From: Tepidamorphaceae bacterium
GTDB taxonomy: Bacteria; Pseudomonadota; Alphaproteobacteria; Rhizobiales; Tepidamorphaceae
NCBI GenBank assembly: GCA_028279445.1
Contig: JANQNT010000014.1
Span: 62,001-126,000 of the forward strand
Length of the DNA: 64,000 bases
Direction of reading: 5' to 3'
Shown: positions 17,405 to 25,383 of the stretch, piece by piece
How the letters are laid out: every line of letters begins with the position of its first letter
Position numbering within the stretch: the first letter of the stretch is position 1
Made by a program: the position numbers and the translations under genes
The notes under the pieces: model-generated
Told to the model about the DNA's origin: nothing
The model's input: only the letters and a program-made list of their open reading frames with translations
The model's database searches: none

Positions 17405-18033
17405 TGGCTCGCCCAGACGATGCGCGCGATCCAGGCGATCTCCTCGGTCGGCACCGTGCGGCGGTCATGCTCGGGGTTGAAGGATTCAAGCTCCACATGG
17501 CGCTGCGTGCGTCGCGCCAGGACCTTGGCCATCACCTCGCCGGCGGTGGTCTTGACCACAACCCGGTCGCCGCGGCGGATGCTCTCGTCCGGCGAGACGA
17601 TCAGGATGTCGCCGTCGCGGTAGAGCGGCAGCATCGATTCCCCGGAGACCTCCAGCGCATAGGCGTGCTCGTCATTGACGGCGGGAAGCTGCACCGTGTC
17701 CCAGCCGCTGCCGACCGGGAAGCCGCCATCGTCGAAGAAACCGCCGGCCCCGGCCTCCGCCATGCCGATCAGCGGGATCGGCCGTTGCTCGGGCAGTTTG
17801 CCGGACGCGCTCATCAGCGCCATGAACTCAGCCATGCTGGCGCCCGTTGCCTCGAGGACCCGGGCAACGCTTTCCGTACTGGGCCAGCGCAGCCGCCCGT
17901 CGGGGCTGGTGCGCTTGGACTTGTTGAAGGTCGTCGGATCGAGGCCGGCACGCCGCGCAAGGCCCGATGCGCTCAGGCCGTAGCGCGCGGCGAGGTTGTC
18001 GATACCGGCCCAGATCTGGCTGTGCGAGAGCAT
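17401..18033 (-). CDS. S24-family (LexA/CI-like) helix-turn-helix regulator
   Basis: The 210-residue protein has an N-terminal helix-turn-helix (YGLSASGLARRAGLDPTTFNKSKR, about 18-41) and a C-terminal S24 peptidase-like domain. The catalytic serine is S133 (GESMLPLYRDGD) and the lysine is K170 (EVMAKVL), spaced 37 residues apart as in LexA S119/K156. It may cleave itself or merely use the fold for dimerisation. No phage genes are nearby, so it is a chromosomal regulator. A strong inverted repeat 46-69 bp upstream (18079-18102) is the likely operator. It is coupled to the downstream DMT permease gene. Confidence 0.87.
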   Translation of the reverse strand: MLSHSQIWAGIDNLAARYGLSASGLARRAGLDPTTFNKSKRTSPDGRLRWPSTESVARVLEATGASMAEFMALMSASGKLPEQRPIPLIGMAEAGAGGFFDDGGFPVGSGWDTVQLPAVNDEHAYALEVSGESMLPLYRDGDILIVSPDESIRRGDRVVVKTTAGEVMAKVLARRTQRHVELESFNPEHDRRTVPTEEIAWIARIVWASQ

Positions 18034-18078
18034 GGGACCATCTGCGCCTGCGTGATTCGACACCGTGCACTGATGCAC

Positions 18079-18102
18079 AAAATAGGAATTATCACCTATT
18101 TT
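18079..18102. promoter_or_regulatory. Probable operator of the S24 regulator
   Basis: AAAATAGG, spacer AATTATCA and CCTATTTT form a perfect eight-base inverted repeat. It is AT-rich, unlike its surroundings, and lies in the divergent gap between the S24 regulator and the DUF952 gene. S24/XRE-type repressors commonly use such ATAGG/CCTAT sites, so autoregulation and control of DUF952-pyrD are both possible. A second palindrome (GTGCA..TGCAC) ends at 18078, right next to it. Confidence 0.65.
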
Positions 18103-18197
18103 CTCGCGCGTCCATGCATCGCCGATCACAACTCTTGCACGCGGCAAGCAGGCGCGGATACGGTCGCCACGCGCCGTCCCCGATCAGCAAGCGAGAG

Positions 18198-18587
18198 ATG
18201 ATGCGCCGATACATCTTCAAGATACTCAGCGAGCGCGACTGGGCCCAGGCGCTTGCCACCGGCTGCTACACCGGCTCTGCGGACGACCGGCGGGACGGTT
18301 TCATCCACTTCTCCGACATCGATCAGCTCTCCGGCACGCTGGAGAAGCACTTTGCCGGGCAGCGCGATCTTGTGCTGGTGTGCGTCGACGCGGCAGCGCT
18401 CGGCGGTGATCTGCGCTGGGAGGTCTCGCGCGGCGGCAAGGCGTTTCCGCATCTCTATGCCGAACTGCCGGTATCTGCGGCTCGCGGCACCGCGCCGCTG
18501 CCCGATGGTGCCACCGGAAACGATGCGGTCGGGCTGGCGCAGGGCCTCATCGCACGCCCCGACGCGGAGGATGGCGATGCTGCGTAA
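18198..18587 (+). CDS. DUF952 family protein
   Basis: The 129-residue product begins MMRRYIFKILSERDWAQAL and has the family signature DGFIHFSDIDQL in the first third and a WEVSRGGKAFPHLYAEL stretch in the second. DUF952 is a small fold of unknown function often found next to pyrD in alphaproteobacteria. It overlaps pyrD by 11 bp. Two adjacent ATG codons (18198, 18201) could serve; the ribosome binding site is weak. It is divergent from the S24 regulator. Confidence 0.85.
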   Translation: MMRRYIFKILSERDWAQALATGCYTGSADDRRDGFIHFSDIDQLSGTLEKHFAGQRDLVLVCVDAAALGGDLRWEVSRGGKAFPHLYAELPVSAARGTAPLPDGATGNDAVGLAQGLIARPDAEDGDAA

Positions 18588-19671
18588 CATGGCGCGGTTG
18601 GCGCAGCCGTTCTTCCGCGCCATCGATCCAGAGCGCGCCCACGATCTGGCGATCGAGGCGCTCAGACTGGGGCTCTATCCGCGCGCCGGTGCGGCCGATG
18701 ACCCGCGTCTGGCAGTCGATATGTGGGACCTGCGGCTGCCCAACCCGCTCGGCATGGCGGCGGGCTTCGACAAGGACGGTCTGGTGCCCGACGCGCTGCT
18801 TGCCATGGGGCTTGGCTTTGCCGAGATCGGCACGGTGACGCCGCGTCCGCAGCCGGGAAATCCCAAACCCCGCGTGTTCCGCCTGACCGCCGACAAGGGC
18901 GTCATCAACCGGCTGGGCTTCAACAACGATGGCCACCGGGCGATGCGCGAGCGGCTGATCGAGCGGCGCGGGCGCGGCGGCATCATCGGCATCAATGTCG
19001 GCGCCAACAAGGACAGCGCCGATTTCATCGCCGACTATGTCGCCGGCATCGAGGCATTCGCGGACCTTGCCTCGTACTTCACCGTCAATATCTCCTCGCC
19101 GAACACGCCGGGCCTGCGTGACCTGCAGCGGGGCGATGCGTTGGCCGAACTCCTCGCCAAAGTGCTGGCTGCGCGCGATGCCCACGCCGAGCAGAACAAG
19201 CGCCGCGTGCCGGTCGCGCTGAAGATCGCGCCGGACCTGACCGAGCACGATCTCGACGACATCGCTGGCGTGCTGGACAGGCATCCGACCGATGCGCTGA
19301 TCGTCTCCAACACGACGCTGTCACGCGACGGCCTGAGCGATGCCGCACAGGCGGGTGAGGCCGGTGGCCTCTCCGGCGCGCCACTGTTTGAGCGTTCCAC
19401 CATTGTGCTCGCCAGGATGCGCCAGCGGGTGCCCGAGACCATGCCGCTGATCGGTGTCGGCGGGATTCATTCTGGCGAGACGGCCTACGAGAAGGTGCGC
19501 GCCGGCGCGACGCTGGTGCAGCTTTACACCGGGCTCGTTTTCGGCGGGTTCGAGATGATCGGCGACATCAAGCAGGGCCTGCTCGACGCTATGCTGGCCG
19601 ACGGTCATGCGCGTATTGCCGATGCGGTCGCCACCGGCGTCAGCGACTGGACGGACCGGCCGCTTCCCTGA
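18577..19671 (+). CDS. pyrD: Dihydroorotate dehydrogenase (quinone), class 2
   Basis: The 364-residue enzyme oxidises dihydroorotate to orotate using membrane quinone, the fourth step of pyrimidine synthesis. The N-terminal helix (MLRNMARLAQPFFRAIDPERAHDLAIEAL) is the membrane-association element of class 2. AAGFDKDG, FNNDG and NISSPNTPGLRDLQ (with the catalytic serine) bind FMN and substrate. ATG 18577 is chosen since GGAGG lies six bases upstream, although ATG 18571 is in frame. Its 3' end overlaps the convergent MATE gene by 32 bp. Confidence 0.95.
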   Translation: MLRNMARLAQPFFRAIDPERAHDLAIEALRLGLYPRAGAADDPRLAVDMWDLRLPNPLGMAAGFDKDGLVPDALLAMGLGFAEIGTVTPRPQPGNPKPRVFRLTADKGVINRLGFNNDGHRAMRERLIERRGRGGIIGINVGANKDSADFIADYVAGIEAFADLASYFTVNISSPNTPGLRDLQRGDALAELLAKVLAARDAHAEQNKRRVPVALKIAPDLTEHDLDDIAGVLDRHPTDALIVSNTTLSRDGLSDAAQAGEAGGLSGAPLFERSTIVLARMRQRVPETMPLIGVGGIHSGETAYEKVRAGATLVQLYTGLVFGGFEMIGDIKQGLLDAMLADGHARIADAVATGVSDWTDRPLP

Positions 19672-21001
19672 CGTCCGACCCCGGAAAGGTCAGCCGCAGC
19701 CGTGGCCGGTAGCAGGCCGCCAGCAATATCCCGCGCGCGATCAGGAAGCTGTTCAGCGCCAGCCAAAGTCCGTGATTGCCGAGGACCGGGTGCATGGCCT
19801 GCCACACGCCGACATAGATCAGCAGCGACAGCAACATCATGTTGCGCATGTCGCGCGACCAGGTGGCGCCGATGAAGATGCCATCGAACTGGAACGCCAG
19901 GACGCCGGCGACCGGCGTCAGCGCCGCCCACCACAGATAGGCCCGCGCGGTCGCGCGCACCTCTTCGTTGGTGGTCATCAGGTCGATGAAGGTGCCGCCG
20001 AACACCACCAGCAGCAGCGATACCGCCCCGGCGAGAGTGAACCCCCAGACGATGGAAAGTTTCACGGTGCGGGTGAAGGCACGCTTGTGGCGCGCGCCCA
20101 CGGCACGGCCGGCGAACTGCTCCGCCGCGTTCGCGAATCCGTCGAGAAAGAAGGTGCCGACAAGGAAGAAGTTCATCAGCACCGCGTTGGCGCCGAGGAT
20201 GATGTCGCCGGAGCGCGCCCCGGCGGCCGCGAACAGCCAGAAGGCGGACAGCAACACGAAGGAACGGATCATGATGTCCCGATTGATGGCGGTCGTTGCC
20301 AGTAGCCGTGCCTTGTCGAGAACCGTTGCGCGGGCGACGGTGATGCGCCCTCCCAGCGCCCGCCATACCAGCACTAGGCCGACCAGCGCCGTGACCGCTT
20401 CGCCAATCACCGTGCCCCAGGCGACGCCCGCGACGCCCCAGCCAAACCCCAACACGAAGGTGACGTTGAGCACGATGTTGAGGCCGTTCAGCAGGGTCTG
20501 CAGCAGCAGTCCGGTCATCGCCCGGCCCTGGCCCAGGAACCAGCCAAGGATGGCGTAGTTGACGAGGCCGAAGGGTGTACCAAGCACGCGGATGTCAAAA
20601 TAGACGCTGGTGGCATCCGACACCGCGGCGCTGGCACCCATGAAGGCGAGCGACAGCGACAACAGCGGCGCCTTCAATGTGATCACCGCGATGCCGCTGA
20701 CCACGGCGATCAGCATCGCCCGCAGCAATGTCGCCTGCATCTCGTCGCGCTCGCCGGCGCCGTAGGCTTGCGCCGTCAGCCCCGTGGTGCCGGCCCGCAG
20801 GAAGTTGAACGTGGTGAAGATGAGATCGAAGATCACCGCGCCAATGGCGATGCCACCGAGCAGCGCGGCGTCGCCCAGCCGGCCGATCACCGCCGTGTCG
20901 ACGATGCCGAGGATCGGTGTCGACAGGTAGGCGAGCGTCATGGGCACGGCGACCGCCAGCATGCCGCGATGGGTCACTGTGAAGGCGCGTGGATTGTCCA
21001 T
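19640..21001 (-). CDS. MATE-family (DinF-like) efflux transporter
   Basis: The 453-residue protein has the twelve-helix MATE topology. LAYLSTPILGIVDTAVIGRLG in the first helix and FDGIFIGATWSRDMRN in the second half fit the DinF/NorM pattern of Na+- or H+-coupled multidrug exporters. The substrate is unknown. It is convergent with pyrD, sharing 32 bp at the 3' ends, and lies 10 bp downstream of the DUF6460 gene on the same strand. Confidence 0.9.
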   Translation of the reverse strand: MDNPRAFTVTHRGMLAVAVPMTLAYLSTPILGIVDTAVIGRLGDAALLGGIAIGAVIFDLIFTTFNFLRAGTTGLTAQAYGAGERDEMQATLLRAMLIAVVSGIAVITLKAPLLSLSLAFMGASAAVSDATSVYFDIRVLGTPFGLVNYAILGWFLGQGRAMTGLLLQTLLNGLNIVLNVTFVLGFGWGVAGVAWGTVIGEAVTALVGLVLVWRALGGRITVARATVLDKARLLATTAINRDIMIRSFVLLSAFWLFAAAGARSGDIILGANAVLMNFFLVGTFFLDGFANAAEQFAGRAVGARHKRAFTRTVKLSIVWGFTLAGAVSLLLVVFGGTFIDLMTTNEEVRATARAYLWWAALTPVAGVLAFQFDGIFIGATWSRDMRNMMLLSLLIYVGVWQAMHPVLGNHGLWLALNSFLIARGILLAACYRPRLRLTFPGSDVREAAGPSSR

Positions 21002-21011
21002 GCGGTGGCGT

Positions 21012-21290
21012 TTACCCGCTGCCGCGTCTCGTGTTGCGCAGCAGCCGGATCACCAGCCAGATCGGGAACACGATGACCGCGCCCATGAGGAAATAGCGCC
21101 AGACGAGATCGATGGCGTCGAAGCCCAGTTCGTAGATCTGCACGATCAGCCGCCGCAGACCGGTGAAGATCTCGTAGGGGCTGACGCCGAGCGCCGACAG
21201 CACCAGGCCGACGATCAGCGACAGGATGGCGAGGCGCAGCAGCACCCAGACCGGCGGGCCGCCAAAGAAGCGGTCGAGCGCGTTGTTCAT
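21012..21290 (-). CDS. DUF6460 family small membrane protein
   Basis: The 92-residue protein starts MNNALDRFFGGPPVWVLLRLAILSLIVG and has two hydrophobic helices joined by LRRLIVQIYELGFDAID. This family (DUF6460) is frequent in Hyphomicrobiales with no assigned role. It lies between the ligase gene and the MATE gene, all on the minus strand, so the three may form a unit. Confidence 0.8.
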   Translation of the reverse strand: MNNALDRFFGGPPVWVLLRLAILSLIVGLVLSALGVSPYEIFTGLRRLIVQIYELGFDAIDLVWRYFLMGAVIVFPIWLVIRLLRNTRRGSG

Positions 21291-21334
21291 GGCGCTCACA
21301 TAGACGTAAGCCTCCGGTCGCCGCAAGCGCCGTC

Positions 21335-22975
21335 TCAGACATCTTCCTTTGGCAGCAGCGCGCCGAGTGTCTGCAGCGTGTCGGCCTCCGCCGCCGGCTT
21401 GTCCCAGCGAATGCGGGCGATGCGCGGAAACCGCATGGCGATGCCGGACTTGTGCCGTGTGGAGCGGTTGAGCCCCTCGAAGGCGACTTCGAGTATCAGA
21501 CCGAACTCTCTGTCCGCCCGCACCGCGCGCACCGGCCCGAAGCGCTCCGTGGTGTTCTCGCGCACGAACCGGTCGAGCCTGGTCAGTTCCTCGTCGGTGA
21601 AGCCGGAATAGGCCTTGCCCACCGGCACCAGTTCCAGGCCCTCGGCGCTCTCGCGCCACACCCCGAAGGTGTAGTCAGAGTAGAGCGAGGAGCGTTTGCC
21701 GTGGCCGCGCTGGGCATACATCATCACCGCATCGACCGTATAGGGGTCGCGCTTCCACTTGAACCACGGTCCCTTGGGGCGGCCGGCGATGTAGGTGCTG
21801 TCGCACCGTTTCAGCATGACACCCTCGACCGCGTCCGCATCTGCCCCCGCGCCCGCCGATGCCGGGTCGGCACGGGCCATGCCGAGTGCCGTCCAGTCAG
21901 CGAAGGCGACCGTCGGCGACAGCGAGATCGCCGAATGACCATGCGCGGCGACGAAGGCTTCCAGCCGCGCCCGGCGGGTGGCGAAGTCCAGCCCGCGCAG
22001 GTCCTCGCCGGCAAGGTGCAGCAGGTCGTAGGCGCGGATATGCGCGGGGTGGGTGTCGAGCATCCTGCGCGACACGGTCTTGCGGTTGAGGCGCTGCTGC
22101 AGCGCATTGAACGGCTGCACGCGGCCCTCGCGCACCACCAGCAGCTCGCCATCGATTGCCGCATCGAAGTCGAGCGCTTCGAGGATGTCGGGGAAGGCGT
22201 GAGAGATATCATCGCCGGTGCGGCTGTAGAGCCGGCGAATGGGATGCCCCTCGGCATCGCGTGCACCGACCGCCTGCACGCGGATGCCGTCCCATTTCCA
22301 CTCCGCCACGAAGTCGTCTGCCTGAAGCTGCTCGAGATCGCCTTCATCCAGCGGATGGGCGAGCATCACCGGGCGGAACGGCGCGGGATCGTCACTTTCC
22401 GGGCGCGGTGCTTTGCCTTCCAGCCAGGCGAACAGGCTTTCGTAGGGTGCGTTCAGCCCGTGCCAGATTTCCTCGATCTCCGCGAGGTCCTTGTCCCCCC
22501 ACTGCGCCAGCGCGGTCTTGGCGAGCCGCACCGAGACGCCGATGCGCAAACCCCCGGTGATCAGTTTCAGGAACGCCCAGCGGCCGGTCTCGTCGAGCCG
22601 GTCGAGAAGTCCTGCGATCAGCGCCGGCATGGCGGCGCGGCCGGTTTCCTCCAGCATCGCGACCACTTCGCTCAGGCGCGGCGGTTCGCCGGCATCGCCT
22701 GGCGGTGTCGGCCAGATCAGCGACACGGTCTCCGACAGATCGCCCACATAGTCGTAGGACATGCGGAACAGCAGCGGATCGACGCGCTCCTCGACAAGCG
22801 CGCGCACCAGACCCGGTTTGGCGTTGGCGAGATCGAGCGAACCGGTCAGCGCGGCGAGCGCGTAGCCCCGGTCGGGATCGGGCGTTGCCGCGAAGTAGCG
22901 TTGCATCAGCCGCAGCTTGCCGTTGCGCGAAGGCGTCAGGATCAGCGCGTCGATGAGGCCGGCGAAGTGCTTCAT
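21335..22975 (-). CDS. ATP-dependent DNA ligase of the Lhr-Core/exonuclease cluster
   Basis: The 546-residue enzyme has an N-terminal DNA-binding region and a nucleotidyltransferase core with motif I EWKWDGIR, giving K227 as the AMP-accepting lysine. DGELLVV (motif III), VEGVMLKR (motif IV) and WFKWKRD (motif V) follow, then an OB domain ending PKEDV. It matches the cisA-type ligase family (TIGR04120) that travels with a helicase, an exonuclease and a metallophosphoesterase, all three of which lie within 6 kb. It starts 41 bp from the divergent DUF938 gene. It would act in DNA repair rather than replication. Confidence 0.92.
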   Translation of the reverse strand: MKHFAGLIDALILTPSRNGKLRLMQRYFAATPDPDRGYALAALTGSLDLANAKPGLVRALVEERVDPLLFRMSYDYVGDLSETVSLIWPTPPGDAGEPPRLSEVVAMLEETGRAAMPALIAGLLDRLDETGRWAFLKLITGGLRIGVSVRLAKTALAQWGDKDLAEIEEIWHGLNAPYESLFAWLEGKAPRPESDDPAPFRPVMLAHPLDEGDLEQLQADDFVAEWKWDGIRVQAVGARDAEGHPIRRLYSRTGDDISHAFPDILEALDFDAAIDGELLVVREGRVQPFNALQQRLNRKTVSRRMLDTHPAHIRAYDLLHLAGEDLRGLDFATRRARLEAFVAAHGHSAISLSPTVAFADWTALGMARADPASAGAGADADAVEGVMLKRCDSTYIAGRPKGPWFKWKRDPYTVDAVMMYAQRGHGKRSSLYSDYTFGVWRESAEGLELVPVGKAYSGFTDEELTRLDRFVRENTTERFGPVRAVRADREFGLILEVAFEGLNRSTRHKSGIAMRFPRIARIRWDKPAAEADTLQTLGALLPKEDV

Positions 22976-23016
22976 GGCCTTGCTCCCTGGCATCCGTCCT
23001 GCCAGATAGGGGCTCC

Positions 23017-23706
23017 ATGAGCGACCGCGATCCGCAACCGACCTTCATCAAGCGCCTCGACGCGGCCAATGTGCCCGGCGCGCGCACCGCGCCGGCGGCG
23101 GAACGCAACCAGGCGGTCATCATCGAGACCCTGCGTGGGGCGCTCGATCAGGCCGGTATCGTGCAGGGCCGCGCGCTGGAGATCGCCAGCGGCACGGGCC
23201 AGCATGTGGTGGCGTTTGCTGAAGCCTTCCCGGATATCCACTGGCAGCCGAGCGACTGCGACATGCCGGCGCTTGAGAGCATTACGGCATGGCGCGATCA
23301 CGCGCGGCTTGGCAACATCGCCGCCCCGCTGCGTATCGACCTCGGCGAACCCGACTGGCGCGCGGGGCTCGACGCACCGGTCGATCTCATGGTGGCCATC
23401 AACCTGCTGCACATCTCGCCCTGGGAGGTGACGCAAGGCTTCCTTGCCGGTGCGGGCCGTTTGCTCAGCGAAACCGGCATTGCCTTCGTTTATGGCTGCT
23501 TCAAACGCGACGGCGACTGGATTTCCGACAGCAACCGCGCCTTCGACGCCAACTTGCGTGGCAACGACACCCGGTGGGGTGTGCGCGACACGGCGGACGT
23601 CACCGCAGAAGCTCAACGCCATGGCCTCGCGGTGCGTGAGACAATCGCCATGCCCGCCAACAACACGGTGATGGTGTTCGGTCAGAATGCTGCGCACATT
23701 GTTTGA
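23017..23706 (+). CDS. DUF938 / METTL26-like methyltransferase
   Basis: The 229-residue protein begins MSDRDPQPTFIKRLDAANVPGARTAPAAERN and has a SAM-binding motif (LEIASGTGQH) and a WQPSDCD acidic loop, typical of DUF938 (UPF0585) methyltransferase-like proteins. The substrate is unknown. It is divergent from the ligase and separates that gene from the exonuclease, so it may have been inserted into the repair cluster, or it may be a passenger. Confidence 0.88.
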   Translation: MSDRDPQPTFIKRLDAANVPGARTAPAAERNQAVIIETLRGALDQAGIVQGRALEIASGTGQHVVAFAEAFPDIHWQPSDCDMPALESITAWRDHARLGNIAAPLRIDLGEPDWRAGLDAPVDLMVAINLLHISPWEVTQGFLAGAGRLLSETGIAFVYGCFKRDGDWISDSNRAFDANLRGNDTRWGVRDTADVTAEAQRHGLAVRETIAMPANNTVMVFGQNAAHIV

Positions 23707-23774
23707 AGTTCCAACAAGCTCTATATTGCTTGGTGAGTTTATATGAAATGGCTCCTAGAGAAGGAGTTTTCACC

Positions 23775-23957
23775 ATGCCTGACACGTCCGACACCAAATT
23801 CGACGGAATTGGACTTGCGGCGAACACCGCGATTGCATCTGTCGGTACAGGCGCTGCAGTGATTGCGGCGACCGGTTTGATCTGGCCTGCCTTCATTGGT
23901 GCTGCGGCAGGGGCGCTGGTGGGTTACACGGCTACGAATCAGATTCCCCGAAAGTAA
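23775..23957 (+). CDS. Small glycine/alanine-rich membrane protein, unknown
   Basis: The 60-codon gene starts at ATG 23775 with AAGGAG eight bases upstream. The product (MPDTSDTKFDGIGLAANTAI..) has a hydrophobic glycine/alanine-rich stretch (about 20-50) that could form two short helices with a Gly-zipper-like pattern (IGAAAGALVGY), and a basic end. Glycine-zipper peptides can be envelope stress proteins or toxins, but nothing here proves it. The local sequence is more AT-rich than neighbours, as if acquired. Confidence 0.6.
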   Translation: MPDTSDTKFDGIGLAANTAIASVGTGAAVIAATGLIWPAFIGAAAGALVGYTATNQIPRK

Positions 23958-23966
23958 TGCACTCAA

Positions 23967-24260
23967 ATGCGATCGGCCATAATCTGTGCCTGCATTGCGC
24001 TACTTGCTGTCGTCATTTTCGGTTTTCTCAAGCATGACGCAAACGCGCAGCCTGACCTTCAAGCCTATGTGTCTGTCGGCACATCGACATTCAGCGTCTG
24101 CGTGATCACATATCTGTTCTGGCTTCTGTATGAATACGAAAAGAAACCGGACGAGGAATTCGGCAATATCATCAGAATCAATTCGGCGACGCTGATCGTC
24201 GCTCTTCTGATCAGTGTCATCAATTCCGGATACGATCTGTTGCTGAGATTCTCCGGTTAG
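23967..24260 (+). CDS. Small three-helix membrane protein, unknown
   Basis: The 97-residue product begins with a hydrophobic segment (AIICACIALLAVVIFGFL), then has VCVITYLFWLLY and LIVALLISVINSGYDLL, so three membrane spans with a KKPDEEF loop. It starts 9 bp after the preceding small gene and probably forms a two-gene unit with it. Base composition is noticeably lower in GC than the repair genes on either side. Its last bases overlap the convergent exonuclease stop by 4 bp. I do not recognise the family. Confidence 0.65.
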   Translation: MRSAIICACIALLAVVIFGFLKHDANAQPDLQAYVSVGTSTFSVCVITYLFWLLYEYEKKPDEEFGNIIRINSATLIVALLISVINSGYDLLLRFSG

Positions 24261-25282
24261 TCGCCCTCGTCCTCGTAGCCGACGAGCGCCAGCGGTTTCG
24301 CCTTGTAACCCTCCAATTCCGCCCAGCGCGCCAGCGCGTCGTCGCGGCCGTGGGTGATCCACACTTCGTCGGGGTCCACCTCGCGGATCGTATCGGTCAG
24401 CTCGGGCCAGTCGGCGTGGTCGGAGATGATCAGCGGCAATTCCACGCCGCGCTGCTTGGCGCGCTGGCGGATGCGCATCCACCCAGACGCGAAGGCGGCG
24501 AGCGGATCGGCGAAGCGCCGCGCCCATTTGTCGGCGAAGGCCGACGGCGGGCCGATGACGATCTTACCAGCGAAGTCGGTTTTTGCCGCGCGCTGTTTGT
24601 CCATGATGGTCGCCGGTTCCAGCGGGCCAAGATCGACGCCGTGCCGAACATAGAGGTCACACAGTGACGTGAGCGCACCATGGATGTAGATGGAGTCCTC
24701 GTAGCCGGTCTCCCGGATCAGCGCGATCACCCGCTGCGCTTTTCCCAATGCGTAAGCGCCGACGAGCATGGTGCGCTCGGGGAAACTCGCCCGCGCCGCC
24801 ATCAGCTTGTCGATCTCGCCCGACGCAAGCGGGTGGCGGAACACCGGCAGGGCGAAGGTCGCTTCGGTGACGAAGACATCCGCCTTCACCGGCTCGAAGG
24901 GCGCGCAGGTCGAATCGGCTGCGCGCTTGTAGTCGCCGGAGACGACGATGCGCATCCCCTTCCAGTCGACCACCACCTGGGCCGAGCCGAGCACATGGCC
25001 GGCGGGTTTCAGCGTCACGCCGACACCGCCGATGTCGATCCTCTCGCCGTAGTCGAGCGCCTGCGCCGAGCCGGCATGATCTTTGCCCATGCGGGCTGCC
25101 ATGATGTCCAGCGTTGCCGGCGTCGCCAGCACTTTTGCGTGACCCGGCCGGGCGTGGTCGGAATGCCCGTGCGTGACGACCGCGCGCTCAACTGCGCGCA
25201 CAGGATCGACGTAGAAGTCACCCGGTGGGCAGTAGAGCCCGGCAGCGGTGGGATGCAGCAGGTCTTCGGGGCGGATGGGCAC
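24257..25282 (-). CDS. MBL-fold exonuclease of the ligase-associated cluster
   Basis: The 341-residue protein has the metallo-beta-lactamase metal motif THGHSDHA (residues 37-44, H38, H40, D42, H43) followed by KPAGHVLGS and VVSGDYK. It fits the ligase-associated exonuclease family (TIGR04122), related to the DNA nucleases SNM1/Pso2 and CPSF73. In the Pseudomonas putida cluster described by Shuman and colleagues this nuclease accompanies an Lhr-Core helicase and a ligase. Here it is transcribed toward the small membrane genes and divergent from the helicase with 101 bp between. Confidence 0.92.
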   Translation of the reverse strand: MPIRPEDLLHPTAAGLYCPPGDFYVDPVRAVERAVVTHGHSDHARPGHAKVLATPATLDIMAARMGKDHAGSAQALDYGERIDIGGVGVTLKPAGHVLGSAQVVVDWKGMRIVVSGDYKRAADSTCAPFEPVKADVFVTEATFALPVFRHPLASGEIDKLMAARASFPERTMLVGAYALGKAQRVIALIRETGYEDSIYIHGALTSLCDLYVRHGVDLGPLEPATIMDKQRAAKTDFAGKIVIGPPSAFADKWARRFADPLAAFASGWMRIRQRAKQRGVELPLIISDHADWPELTDTIREVDPDEVWITHGRDDALARWAELEGYKAKPLALVGYEDEGD

Positions 25283-25383
25283 GTATCGGATCCTCGTTCG
25301 ACATCGTGAACATAGGCCGTGCCGGCGGCTGTCGGTAGCGTTCGGTCTTTACCCTTGGGGCGGCTTTGCCTAACGCTGGTGGC

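Noticed and set aside
17401..18033. The S24 regulator as part of a prophage
   Set aside because: No integrase, portal, terminase, tail or other phage genes occur around it; flanks are pyrD and a DMT permease.
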